From: Oscillospiraceae bacterium
GTDB lineage: Bacteria > Bacillota > Clostridia > Oscillospirales > CAG-272
Assembly: GCA_015065385.1 (NCBI GenBank)
Contig: SVQK01000096.1
Span: 1-55,270, forward strand
Direction of reading: 5' to 3'
Length of the DNA stretch: 55,270 bases
Shown here: positions 34,701-42,638 of the stretch, in pieces
How positions within the stretch are numbered: the first letter of the stretch is position 1
Layout: every line of letters starts with the position of its first letter
Position numbers and translations under genes: made by a program
Notes under the pieces: generated by a model
Told to the model about the DNA's origin: nothing
Database searches by the model: none
Seen by the model: the letters and a program-made list of their open reading frames with translations, nothing else

Positions 34701-37700
34701 CCCGGCTTATTCCGCGTTCTATCACGTCAACAACGCGACGTGGATGAATACCTCCGCCAGCCAGACGATTGGTTTCTCCCCCGCAGACGCTGAGGAAGGC
34801 GACCGTTTCATCGCAACCCTTACCTACGCGCCCGAGTACTACACGAAGGGCGAAGAGGTGGACTGGGACGCGCTGGGCCAAGGCGCGAGCATGTCCATCT
34901 CCTGGGCGGTTGACAATACGGCTCCCGTCATTGACGATGACAAGCTGGATGTTCATTACAACGCAAAATCCGGCACGTTCACCGCGATCGACCTTGACGT
35001 GACCGACAACCTCTGGATCGCGGGGGTCTGTCTGGCCGATGAAGAACAAAACCTGCTTGGCAGCTTTGGCTCCGAGAAGGATACCGGCGCGGGTGAGACC
35101 GTGTCCTATACGTTTGAGCTCCCCGAGGATGTCAGCGATCACCTGTTTATTCAGGCATACGACTACGCGAACAACTATGTTACCTATAAGATCAACCTCG
35201 ACCGCGACGATCTGAAGGGCGAATACAAGCTCTCCCTCGACGAGGAATCCCTCCGCGTCCTGAGAGGCAGCACCGCCCGGCTGACCGCCGTCGCAGAGCC
35301 CTGGGGATCTTCCGAAGAAGTGACCTGGTCCTCCTCCGATGATTCGATTGCATCCGTTGACGAAAACGGGATCGTGACCGGCGTAAGCGAAGGGGTTGCC
35401 ACGATTACGGCGACCTCCGTTGAACATCCCGACGTTTCCGCCTCCGCCGAAGTTGAGGTGTTCGTCATCAAGATGACTCTGACCGGCGCTCTTCAGGACG
35501 AAGACGGCAACCCGCAGCTCTTCACATGGAATGTTGCCGACGATCTCACCTGGACCGATGCCGGCGAATTGGAGAACGGAATGACAGCCATGTCCCACGA
35601 CTGGCTGATCGACGACGGACAGTACATCTACCAGCAGGACTGGGACGGGTACATGCACCAGATCGACGCGGCTACCCTCGAAACGGTCGCAACGTCCGAG
35701 GCTGCTACCGGCTTCGGCGCTCCGGTCGAAGATTTTGATTTTGCGTATTACTACAACAATTACACCGATAACCGTCCGTACGACTTCACAGGTGACGGCT
35801 ATGTGCTCGACGACGACGTACAGGCTCTCCTAGACTATGTCGTGCTCGGCACGGAGCTTGCGGCTAATGCGGAATATGCGGATATCGACTATGACGGCGA
35901 CGTGGATACCTATGACGTCTATCAGATGCTTCCGTACGCCGGATATCTCGCGCCTCACCGCGCTGTCGCTGTGGCGGAGACCTATCTCCTGTACTCGGAA
36001 GACGTGATGGAGAACACGTTCGCCCGCGGATTCCCTCTCGGCGAGTATTTTGAAAAGTACACCGGCGCGACCCAGTTTGTGGCTGTCACATGGGACTACG
36101 GCGATGAGGACGGAGACGAATTCATTGCACTCGATAACGCGGGAGCCCTGTGGATCCTGACCTTCGGTCTGGACGGCGGGCTGAATCTCGGCTTCATCGA
36201 GACGGATCTTCTCCTCAGCTATCCCATGATGGACGATGTCACCACTGGCAACTCCCTTGTGGCGGGCGACGACGGCTGCCTCTATCTCGCGCACTACAAC
36301 GGCAGCACCAGCGAAATCTATCAGCTTGCCTATGATGAGGCGCAGGAGCTTTATGTAAGCACGAAGATCGGCGATGTGGGCGACAACATCTGGCCTGCGG
36401 TTCTGATCAACGCTTCTTCGAATCCCGATGCCGAACCCGAAACGGTCGATCCTGACGGAAGAACGGCTTGCGGAAAGTCCATCGTTCCCGAGCACGAAAC
36501 CGTCGCTGCTCTGACGAAGGATGACGCGGTTCTTCTGGGCACCGAACTCACGGAAGGGGTGTTCTCTGCGAAGAACAGCGGCCGCGAGTACGCAGGGATC
36601 GAGGCGATCAGAGGCATCGGCACGGATACGGTGAACCTCTATGCCAACGAAGACACCACCAACGGACAGGTGAAAGTGACCTTCGGCGGCGCAGTCCTCG
36701 CCGGCCTTGAGGTTGGAGCGGATTATTACGCAGTCGCCGAAAGCAATGACGGGCTTGTCCTCGGATTTGTCTCCTGCGACGCGATTCCCGCGGAGAAGAC
36801 GATCGCAGCCCTTACCTTTGAGGGGAATGACACGTCTTCCGTCCGCGTACGCTTCTCGGAGGTCAACGACGTGAACCCCTATGAAGGAGAAGACGGAGAC
36901 GAGGAGCTCAATCTTGATCTGGTCCGGACGGAGCTGGAAAGCGCGACCTACAACGCGAATGAGAACACCGAAGTGTTCGTGACGTACGGTACTGTTCCCG
37001 ACGGATGCAAGATTGAAATTGCCGGTATCGTCGCCGCGCGCGAAGCCGATTATCTCAAATCCCCCGACGCGCTGGTGTATCATGCCAACAACGGTGAGGA
37101 CGACGATCCCGACGGATTCTTCTCCAGAGGATTCAAGCCTTCCGGAACACACGGACGTTATACATGGACGAAGACTAAGGTTGTTACAGATTCTATCGAC
37201 GAGGAAGGCAACGGCTGGTACGTCAGATCGTTCCTGAGATACACCTATAACAATGTCACGAGGGATCTCTACGGCGATCTGAACTTCGTCAAGCCCGGTA
37301 CGGATTACAGCGTTTTGGAGGGTGTCAAAACGGAGCTGGAGACCGCGACCTACAACGCGGATAAGAATACTGAAGTGTTCGTGACATACGGTACGGTTCC
37401 CGAAGGTTGCACGATCGAGGCTGCCGGTATCGTAGCCGCACGCGAAGCCGCTTATCTCGGTTCCCCCGAAGCGTTGGTGTATCATGCCAACGACGGTGAG
37501 GACGATGATCCCGATGGATTCTTCTCCAGAGAATTCAAGCCTTCCGGAACACATGGCCGTTATACATGGACGAAGACCAAGGTCGTTACCGATTCCATTG
37601 ACGAAGAGGGCAACGGCTGGTACGTCAGATCGTTCCTGAGATACACCCGCAACGGCAGGACGATGGATGTATACGGCGACCTGATCTATGTCAAACCTGG

Positions 37701-38514
37701 CACGGATTACAGCGTTTTGGAAGATATCCGGACGGAACTGGAAACCGCGACTTACAACGCGGATAAGAATACCGAAGTGTTCGTGACGTACGGTACGGTT
37801 CCCGACGGATGCACGATCGAGGTAGCTGGTATCGTAGCCGCGCGCGAAGCCGAATATCTTAAATCCCCCGAAGCGCTGGTATATCATGCCAACAACGGAG
37901 AGAACGACGATCCCGACGGATTCTACTCCAGAGGATTCAAGCCTTCCGGAACGCATGGTCGCTATACATGGACGAAGACCAAGGTCGTTACCGATTCCAT
38001 CGACGAAGAGGGCAACGGCTGGTACGTCAGATCGTTCCTGAGATATGAGCACAACGGCAGAACGGTGGACGTCTACGGTGATCTGATTTATGTCAAGCCC
38101 GGTACGGACTATGATATGAACGCTGTTCCCGAGGATTCATCCGGAACGGAATCCGCAGGCGCGGCAACGACCCTGCAGACGGCGACCTACAATCCTGAGA
38201 CGAAGAGGGAAATCTTTGTCACCTACGGCAGTGTCGCTCCGGAGGGCTGTGTGATCGAGATGGCCGGTATCGTGGCTTCCTCCGAAAAGGCTTATCTGGA
38301 ATCGAACGGGGAACTCACGTTTGAGAATGCGGAGTATCCGAGAGCGTTTACTCCTGCCGGTGATCACGGACGTTACACCTGGACGAAGACGAGCGTCGAA
38401 GAAGGCGACATCTGGTACGTCAGATCCTATCTGAAGTACACCTTCAACGGGAAAACCACAGAGCTCTACGGGGATCTTGTGAAAATCACCGCGGGTCAGG
38501 ACCACGCCGGATAA
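31702..38514 (+). CDS. Giant secreted S8 subtilisin-like protease with dockerin-like segment and C-terminal repeats
   Basis: 2270 residues behind GGGGAAAG. A signal peptide (cleavage near LAAGSG) and an I9-like propeptide (about 65-175) precede the S8 domain: Asp in VAIVDTGLDTDH (near 210), His in GEHGSHVAGIAAAN (near 292), Asn in WANSAGNSYSW, and Ser in SGTSMASPQIAGV (near 655). A PA-type insert (IAVCQRGSSSFFAKANAAIE) sits between His and Ser. Beta domains of the C5a-peptidase type follow. A Big_2 domain (about 1180-1255: WSSSDDSIASVDENGIVTGV) leads to a dockerin-like pair of calcium loops (about 1360-1415: DFTGDGYVLDDDVQALLDYV, DIDYDGDVDTYDVYQML). Four C-terminal repeats (about 1742-2270) finish it. 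It should cut proteins outside the cell; what it docks to is unknown. Confidence 0.9.
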   Translation: MEKNKNLFRVLALLLTVTMLFGLMPMSVLAAGSGKSGFTVEKVDGVPRLLVNQNANAEEPIPVPEHAEFDTVRVSIVLDKAPLLDAGFAVSGLAANTEALNYRAQLRSKQDIMADRISAKVLGGKKLDVVWNLTLAADIISANVKYGQIEAIKKISGVSDVIVETRYDPDVVRREADDPAMSSASDMTGGAYAWAQGYTGAGSLVAIVDTGLDTDHQSFDEGAFEYALAQTGKTVDLLTKEEVAKVWGSLNISKSVSGNEAYFSSKVPFAVNYVDKDFDVTHDNDIQGEHGSHVAGIAAANRYIPDGNGGYENALTSVLTQGEAPDAQLLVMKVFGKNGGAYDSDYMVAIEDAIMLGADVVNLSLGSANPGFVTNATYAQIMDKLAMSGVVWANSAGNSYSWPNSTLAGYLYGEDVSMATGGSPSVYPNALSVASVDNRGYTGEYLDVGGNLVYYTQTTDYGNAPIRSIAGEHSYVLIDDPGVADNDYSGNTFAALGKDILAGKIAVCQRGSSSFFAKANAAIEQGAIAVIIYNNDEGTISMNLTGYKYSAPAVSVTMADGYMMMALAEEKTANDVTYYEGTLTVAQCIGANDPGEQDYYTMSDFSSWGVPGDLTLKPEITAPGGNIYSIFGSSLDSKGKPQGGSDQYENMSGTSMASPQIAGVTAVIAQYIRENGLVEKTGLTQRQLIHSLLMSTAEPLYEQDSLNYYSVMKQGAGLVDISAAMNAKSFIMMDESATASAADGKIKVELGDDPDRQGAYGATFTVTNMSDAEVKYQLSAEFFTQDLFQYYVYDGNGKAVSVADYLDTWTAQLSTREYWFVNGESSAPILRLGAGESAEVILYFTLTDVDAYDLNGAYIEGYIFVEEAESSDGAKGVTHSIPVLGYYGSWTESTMFDHGGYLESQYEDLDNGLEPYMNAALGVEAGNVKHFSVKHAGEKLDSFFGGNPAYPDEVYFEERNAMNAADTLSGVSYTLLRNAGAGRLTIADGEGETVFLKELGPAYSAFYHVNNATWMNTSASQTIGFSPADAEEGDRFIATLTYAPEYYTKGEEVDWDALGQGASMSISWAVDNTAPVIDDDKLDVHYNAKSGTFTAIDLDVTDNLWIAGVCLADEEQNLLGSFGSEKDTGAGETVSYTFELPEDVSDHLFIQAYDYANNYVTYKINLDRDDLKGEYKLSLDEESLRVLRGSTARLTAVAEPWGSSEEVTWSSSDDSIASVDENGIVTGVSEGVATITATSVEHPDVSASAEVEVFVIKMTLTGALQDEDGNPQLFTWNVADDLTWTDAGELENGMTAMSHDWLIDDGQYIYQQDWDGYMHQIDAATLETVATSEAATGFGAPVEDFDFAYYYNNYTDNRPYDFTGDGYVLDDDVQALLDYVVLGTELAANAEYADIDYDGDVDTYDVYQMLPYAGYLAPHRAVAVAETYLLYSEDVMENTFARGFPLGEYFEKYTGATQFVAVTWDYGDEDGDEFIALDNAGALWILTFGLDGGLNLGFIETDLLLSYPMMDDVTTGNSLVAGDDGCLYLAHYNGSTSEIYQLAYDEAQELYVSTKIGDVGDNIWPAVLINASSNPDAEPETVDPDGRTACGKSIVPEHETVAALTKDDAVLLGTELTEGVFSAKNSGREYAGIEAIRGIGTDTVNLYANEDTTNGQVKVTFGGAVLAGLEVGADYYAVAESNDGLVLGFVSCDAIPAEKTIAALTFEGNDTSSVRVRFSEVNDVNPYEGEDGDEELNLDLVRTELESATYNANENTEVFVTYGTVPDGCKIEIAGIVAAREADYLKSPDALVYHANNGEDDDPDGFFSRGFKPSGTHGRYTWTKTKVVTDSIDEEGNGWYVRSFLRYTYNNVTRDLYGDLNFVKPGTDYSVLEGVKTELETATYNADKNTEVFVTYGTVPEGCTIEAAGIVAAREAAYLGSPEALVYHANDGEDDDPDGFFSREFKPSGTHGRYTWTKTKVVTDSIDEEGNGWYVRSFLRYTRNGRTMDVYGDLIYVKPGTDYSVLEDIRTELETATYNADKNTEVFVTYGTVPDGCTIEVAGIVAAREAEYLKSPEALVYHANNGENDDPDGFYSRGFKPSGTHGRYTWTKTKVVTDSIDEEGNGWYVRSFLRYEHNGRTVDVYGDLIYVKPGTDYDMNAVPEDSSGTESAGAATTLQTATYNPETKREIFVTYGSVAPEGCVIEMAGIVASSEKAYLESNGELTFENAEYPRAFTPAGDHGRYTWTKTSVEEGDIWYVRSYLKYTFNGKTTELYGDLVKITAGQDHAG
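36922..38514 (+). repeat. Four tandem repeats in the subtilase C-terminus
   Basis: Units begin near 36922, 37324, 37726 and 38161. The first three are 402, 402 and 435 bases apart (about 134 residues each) and nearly identical over long stretches. The fourth is shorter and more divergent. Each carries EVFVTYGTVPDGC or a variant, then GIVAAREADYL, SGTHGRYTWTKTKVVTD and NGWYVRSFLRY. The high DNA identity of units 1-3 suggests recent duplication or gene conversion. The module looks like a beta-sandwich for binding, but no family is recognised. Confidence 0.85.
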
Positions 38515-38547
38515 GCGTCTCCCTTAAGCGATTTCCCAAATCAAAGA

Positions 38548-38598
38548 ACGGCTCCCTGCCATCGGTTCAGCGAATGAATCCGACTGCGGGGAGCCGTT
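38548..38598. terminator. Hairpin between convergent genes, possible terminator
   Basis: AACGGCTCCCTGC pairs with GCGGGGAGCCGTT over about 12 positions with mismatches, and an inner CGG/CCG adds pairing. A T-rich tail is weak on the plus strand and on the minus strand reads TTCTTTG. It lies between the subtilase stop and the convergent HAD gene. Confidence 0.5.
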
Positions 38599-38616
38599 GT
38601 ACTCTCAGATTTTTGA

Positions 38617-39156
38617 TTACCGTTCTTTCACATCTTCCTCCAGCCGCGCGAGCAGAGGGATCAACTCCTCTGGACGCGCGATTTTGAATTCCGGATGCTC
38701 TTCCGGCCCGTCCTCGTCGAAGGGACGGCGGTTTGACCATGTCAGCAGCACGCTGTGGAGCCCGGCTCGGTTTGCGCCAAGAATATCCCGCTTCACATTG
38801 TTGCCCACCATGACGATCCGGTTTTTGTCCAAGTCCGTCAGACCCAGCGCGTCCATGGCGGCCCGGAACATCCGCCCGTCCGGCTTTTCCGCTCCAACCG
38901 CTCCCGAAATGATCCGGGCAGAAAAGATATCGTCGAGTCCGTTTTCCGTCATGGTGTTGTGAAAGGACTGAACCGTCCCGTCCGCCACCATGACGATCGT
39001 ATAGCCCGCCTCGTACAGCGTCCGCATCGTCTCCCGCGCGCCGGGGATGCAGTCCGCGTGGATCACGGTCCCCTCTTCATCCCGGATCTCCGTACCCTCG
39101 TCGATGATCGTGTCACCGATGTCCGTAAACAGAACGATTCTTTTTTCCGCGTTCAT
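38617..39156 (-). CDS. HAD superfamily hydrolase with altered motif I
   Basis: 179 residues. Motif I reads VLFTDIGDTIID (residues 8-19): the nucleophile Asp is present, but the usual second Asp (D-x-D) is Gly. Motif II is TIVMVADGT, motif III Lys is in GAEKPDGRMFRAAMDALG, and motif IV is IVMVGNNVKRDILGANRAG. The general fold is HAD-IA like with a small cap. Loss of the second Asp usually weakens phosphatase activity, so another role or an unusual reaction is possible. It lies 12 bp behind the Nudix gene, with which it is cotranscribed. Confidence 0.82.
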   Translation of the reverse strand: MNAEKRIVLFTDIGDTIIDEGTEIRDEEGTVIHADCIPGARETMRTLYEAGYTIVMVADGTVQSFHNTMTENGLDDIFSARIISGAVGAEKPDGRMFRAAMDALGLTDLDKNRIVMVGNNVKRDILGANRAGLHSVLLTWSNRRPFDEDGPEEHPEFKIARPEELIPLLARLEEDVKER

Positions 39157-39168
39157 GTTTTCCTCCCT

Positions 39169-39717
39169 TCATACCCCGAGCGCGGTGCACAGGATCCCGA
39201 GTCCGCGCGAGGACATGCAGAACCGCTCCCGGCTCGTCCGAATCTCGTCCCGCACCTCTGCCAGATCGAACCAGCTTACCTCGTCCACCTCACCCTCCTG
39301 CAGAATGAGAGCGGTTTCATCCACCGGTTCCCGGTACAGGTAAACGAAGGTGAATTCGTTGTCCCGGAAGGGTTTTCCGTGAAAATCCTCTTCGTAAGAG
39401 ATGCGGAAGGATCCGATCTGCGTCAGAGCGTCCGGCGCGGCGTCGATCCCCAGTTCTTCCCGCAGCTCCCGGAGCGCGGATTCGAGAGGCTCCGAACCGG
39501 CGGGAATATGCCCGGCCGAGGATGTGTCATAGAGTCCGGGAAACGAATCCTTCTCAAGGCTTCGCTTCTGTAAAAGAACCTGCCAGACGCCTTCCCGCTG
39601 CCGTACGATCCAGACATGAGCCGTCCGGTGCAGAATGCCCTCCCGGTGCGCCCTGCTTCGTTCCACGGTCAGGCCCGTCGGTTCTCCCGATTCGCCGCAG
39701 ATATCCAAATACTCCAT
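39169..39717 (-). CDS. Nudix hydrolase
   Basis: 182 residues. The Nudix box is complete: GHIPAGSEPLESALRELREE, then LGI (G-x5-E-x7-R-E-U-x-E-E-x-G-U). The N-terminal DICGESGEPTGLTVERSRAH and HVWIVRQREGVWQVLLQKRS match the clostridial Nudix group annotated as isopentenyl-diphosphate isomerase-like. It hydrolyses a nucleoside diphosphate linked to another group; the substrate is unknown. It has a consensus promoter and is the first gene of the pair with the HAD gene. Confidence 0.88.
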   Translation of the reverse strand: MEYLDICGESGEPTGLTVERSRAHREGILHRTAHVWIVRQREGVWQVLLQKRSLEKDSFPGLYDTSSAGHIPAGSEPLESALRELREELGIDAAPDALTQIGSFRISYEEDFHGKPFRDNEFTFVYLYREPVDETALILQEGEVDEVSWFDLAEVRDEIRTSRERFCMSSRGLGILCTALGV

Positions 39718-39757
39718 CTCTTTCTCCTCTTGCGCGCTTGCCTCGTCGATTTACCTT

Positions 39758-39786
39758 ATTATAGCCGTTTCCGCGCTTTCTGTCAA
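39758..39786 (-). promoter_or_regulatory. Promoter of the Nudix-HAD unit
   Basis: On the minus strand TTGACA (39781-39786) and TATAAT (39758-39763), 17 bases apart. It is divergent from the MATE promoter 24 bases away. Confidence 0.75.
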
Positions 39787-39809
39787 GAGAGCGGATCTTC
39801 CCGCGGTGC

Positions 39810-39838
39810 TTGCATTCGAATGGGAATTATGATATAAT
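39810..39838 (+). promoter_or_regulatory. Promoter of the MATE gene
   Basis: TTGCAT (39810-39815) and TATAAT (39833-39838), 17 bases apart, about 50 bases before the GTG start. Confidence 0.7.
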
Positions 39839-39889
39839 GCGCGTGATATAGCGGTTTTATAACCATTTCCGGCAGAATGGAGACGTCCA

Positions 39890-41272
39890 GTGGAAAAGGC
39901 GGGAGAGAACAACAAACTGATCCGGGATCTGACGACGGGCAGCGTGGTGGGAACGCTTCTGCGCTTTGCGACGCCGCTCTTTCTGTCCGGACTTTTGCAG
40001 ATGGTCTACAACATGGTGGACATGGTGGTCGTCGGGAAGTTCGTCGGGACGGCGGGGCTTTCGGCGGTATCCATCGGCGGGGAAGTCCTCCAGCTCATCA
40101 CGTTCGTTGCGATGGGCTTTTCCAACGCCGGACAGATCCTGATCTCCCGCTATGTGGGCGAGGGACGCCGGGACAAGGTCGGCGAGATGGTCGGGACCCT
40201 CTTCACCCTTCTCACCGCTCTGGCTGTCGGGATCACCGCCGTCTTCCTCTTCTCCTATCAGGGGATCATGCGCTGGCTCAATACGCCGGACGATATCTGG
40301 GAGTTCACCCGCCAGTACAGCGTCACCTGCGTCTTGGGAACGGTGTTTATCTACGGATATAATCTGGTATCCGCCATCCTCCGGGGGATGGGGGACTCAA
40401 AGCATCCCTTCATGTTTATCGCAGGAGCGTCCGTCATCAACATCGCGCTGGACCTTCTGTTCGTGGGACCGATGGGGATGGGGCCGCTCGGAGCCGCGCT
40501 TGCCACGGTGATCGGACAGGCGGTGAGCTTCCTCTTTGCGCTTCGACTCCTCTACCGGAACCGGGAGCAGATCGCCTTTGATTTCAAGCCATCCCATTTC
40601 CGTCTGTACGGGGAGACTTCGAAGGCCCTGATCGCGCTCGGCATCCCCATGGTGATCCAATCCGCCGCCGTGACCTTCTCCATGCTCTTCGTCAATTCCT
40701 ACGTCAACTCCTACGGAACCGTCGCCGTGGCGGTCACCGGGATCGCAAGGAAATTGGAGGGCATGATCGGCGTGGTCTCTCAGGCGATTTCCTCGGCGGG
40801 CGGCGCGATGATCTCTCAAGCACTCGGAGCGAAGAAGATCAAGCGCGTCCCATGGATCTGGCTCACCGCGCTCTGGGTGGTGGCGATCCCCTCTGGGATT
40901 TTTACCCTGATCACGCTCTTTCACCCGGAATGGCTCTTCGGACTGTTTTCGGATGATCCGGAGGTCCTTCTCATGGCGCTCTCGTACGTTCCCGTCGCCC
41001 TGATCCAGTACCTCGGCGCGACGCTTCGGCCCGCCAGCTTTGCGCTGATCAACGGCTCCGGTAACGCGCGGCTGAACCTGACGGTCGCCCTGCTCGATGG
41101 GATCGCGGCCCGCATCGGACTGGCCCTTCTGCTCGGCGTCCGGCTCGATATGGGCATCACGGGATTCTGGTACGGAAACGCCTTCGCCGGGCTGGTCCCC
41201 TTCTTGATCGGAACGGTCTATCTGGTCTCCGGACGGTGGAAAAAGCCCCGTCCGTCGAAAAACGGTGGGTGA
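39890..41272 (+). CDS. MATE family efflux transporter
   Basis: 460 residues starting at a GTG with GGAG upstream; the ATG at 39877 is in another frame. The head LIRDLTTGSVVGTLLRFATP, MVYNMVDMVVVGKFVGTAGL and the duplicated bundle of about 12 membrane helices are typical of the DinF/NorM-like clostridial group. SILRG-type motif YNLVSAILRGMGDSKHPFMF and PASFALINGSGNARLNLTVA are conserved. Such pumps use sodium or proton gradients to export drugs or metabolites. The substrate is unknown. It stands alone behind its own promoter. Confidence 0.92.
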   Translation: MEKAGENNKLIRDLTTGSVVGTLLRFATPLFLSGLLQMVYNMVDMVVVGKFVGTAGLSAVSIGGEVLQLITFVAMGFSNAGQILISRYVGEGRRDKVGEMVGTLFTLLTALAVGITAVFLFSYQGIMRWLNTPDDIWEFTRQYSVTCVLGTVFIYGYNLVSAILRGMGDSKHPFMFIAGASVINIALDLLFVGPMGMGPLGAALATVIGQAVSFLFALRLLYRNREQIAFDFKPSHFRLYGETSKALIALGIPMVIQSAAVTFSMLFVNSYVNSYGTVAVAVTGIARKLEGMIGVVSQAISSAGGAMISQALGAKKIKRVPWIWLTALWVVAIPSGIFTLITLFHPEWLFGLFSDDPEVLLMALSYVPVALIQYLGATLRPASFALINGSGNARLNLTVALLDGIAARIGLALLLGVRLDMGITGFWYGNAFAGLVPFLIGTVYLVSGRWKKPRPSKNGG

Positions 41273-41359
41273 GGCTGCCGTACAACCCGAAGTCCGAAAG
41301 GTAAACGTAAAACCGAAGCAGTAAATCCGGAAGTCGTGCGGCGAAAGAAGCGAGTCTTA

Positions 41360-41533
41360 TCATCGTTTCACTCACTTCAACCGCAGGCCAACCGGAATCG
41401 TCCGGGACGGGGGCGTTCGCTTCGGTGGCTTGGGTTTCTGTTTTGTTCTCCGCGCTCTCGGAGCATCCGGCGGCAAACCGGTAGCGTCAGCAGAAGAGCG
41501 AGAAGCAGGGAGGTCAGTCTTTTTTTGTTCAGT
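41360..41533 (-). pseudogene. N-terminal stub of a solute-binding lipoprotein
   Basis: Read on the minus strand, AGGAG is followed by a signal-peptide-like run (KKRLTSLLLALLLTLP from about 41528) that lacks an ATG. A frame change near 41475 leads to a lipobox-like GCSESAEN and the linker KTETQATEANAPVPDD, just as in the intact solute-binding genes. No body follows; the sequence runs into the MATE gene end. The 505-bp gap 41273-41777 holds nothing else I can identify except an imperfect promoter for the next gene. Confidence 0.55.
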
Positions 41534-41777
41534 CTCCTCGAAGAATGGGTTGGAGTCAGCCGTTATGATAAATCAAATCCGCTCCTTTTCCCGATGAGTA
41601 AATCCATAAACTCTCCTGTAATTTGACGATTTCCGCGGCTCCCTGCCGTTTTTCCGGATGCGGGGGCGGGGAATAGGACTGGATTCTTCCGTCCTTTTAT
41701 GATACAATAGTGGCGGACATCCCGGGTGAGACTTTCCGAAGAGAGGACTGCGCCCCGTACCATAAAGGAGATTCATC

Positions 41778-42500
41778 ATGAGAAGCGAACCCATACGGCT
41801 CCCGGAACACGGAAATACCAAAATAATCGCACATCGGGGCGCAAGCTGCCTTGAGTGCGAAAACACAGCGGCGGCATTCATCGCGGCGGGAAACCGTTCC
41901 TACTGGGGCATGGAAACAGACATTTTCAGAACCATCGACCGTCAGTTCATGTGCCACCACGACGAGAGCACAGGCCGTATCTGCGAACAGGATCTTCCGA
42001 TCGAAAAGTCCACCTTCGACGCGCTCCGCTCCCTCCGATTGAAGGACATGGACGGGAAGAGCGACCGGGCCGAGCTCTGTCTCTGCACCCCGTGGGAATA
42101 CCGGAAGATCTGTGAGAGATACGGCAAGGTCTGCGTGCCGGAGCTTGTATCCAAATTCATTCCGGACGAAATAGAGCGCCTGATCGGGCTCTTCGACGGA
42201 TACCTTGAGAACACGGTCTTCATCGCCTTCGACATGGCCAACCTCAATCTGGTCCGCCGGTTCCTGCCGGAGCAGACGGTGGAGTATCTTTCCAGTTGGT
42301 GGACCGACGACCTTCCCGCCATGCTCGAGGAGCGGAAGATGGATCTCGACATCGAGTGGGGCAGCCTGACCGAGGATCGGGTGAAAGCCTGCCACGAGAG
42401 AGGGATCCGCGTCAACTGCTGGACGGTGGACGATCCCGCGAAGGCTGAGGAGCTGATTTCCTGGGGCGTGGACTACATCACATCGAACGCTCTGGAATGA
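41778..42500 (+). CDS. Glycerophosphodiester phosphodiesterase family protein
   Basis: 240 residues behind AAAGGAG. The catalytic signatures are present: IIAHRGASCLECENTAAAFI (His-Arg-Gly and Glu-Asn-Thr), WGMETDIFRTIDRQFMCHHD (Glu-x-Asp and His-Asp), and the C-terminal INC-type strand GIRVNCWTVDDPAKAEELIS with WGVDYITSNALE. It splits glycerophosphodiesters to glycerol 3-phosphate and an alcohol. There is no signal peptide. A weak -10 (TACAAT at 41705) precedes it. It is intact and complete, unlike its neighbours on either side. Confidence 0.9.
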   Translation: MRSEPIRLPEHGNTKIIAHRGASCLECENTAAAFIAAGNRSYWGMETDIFRTIDRQFMCHHDESTGRICEQDLPIEKSTFDALRSLRLKDMDGKSDRAELCLCTPWEYRKICERYGKVCVPELVSKFIPDEIERLIGLFDGYLENTVFIAFDMANLNLVRRFLPEQTVEYLSSWWTDDLPAMLEERKMDLDIEWGSLTEDRVKACHERGIRVNCWTVDDPAKAEELISWGVDYITSNALE

Positions 42501-42638
42501 AAGCGAAACGGATTAGGGCGTTGTGTTCAGAGTCCGGCGACGAACGGATAACCCGCTGACATTGAAGAGAACTCAGTAAAATGCGAGCGACACCGCACAG
42601 GGAATCGGGAAGAGATAAATGTTGAGGAGAACTGCTAT

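Noticed and set aside
35830-38052. A 740-codon open frame on the minus strand
   Set aside because: It is antisense to the subtilase repeats and repeats only because they do. No ribosome site or known domain.
36922-38514. Regular direct repeats as a possible CRISPR array
   Set aside because: The units are 402 bases, fully coding in one frame and without spacers, so they are protein repeats.
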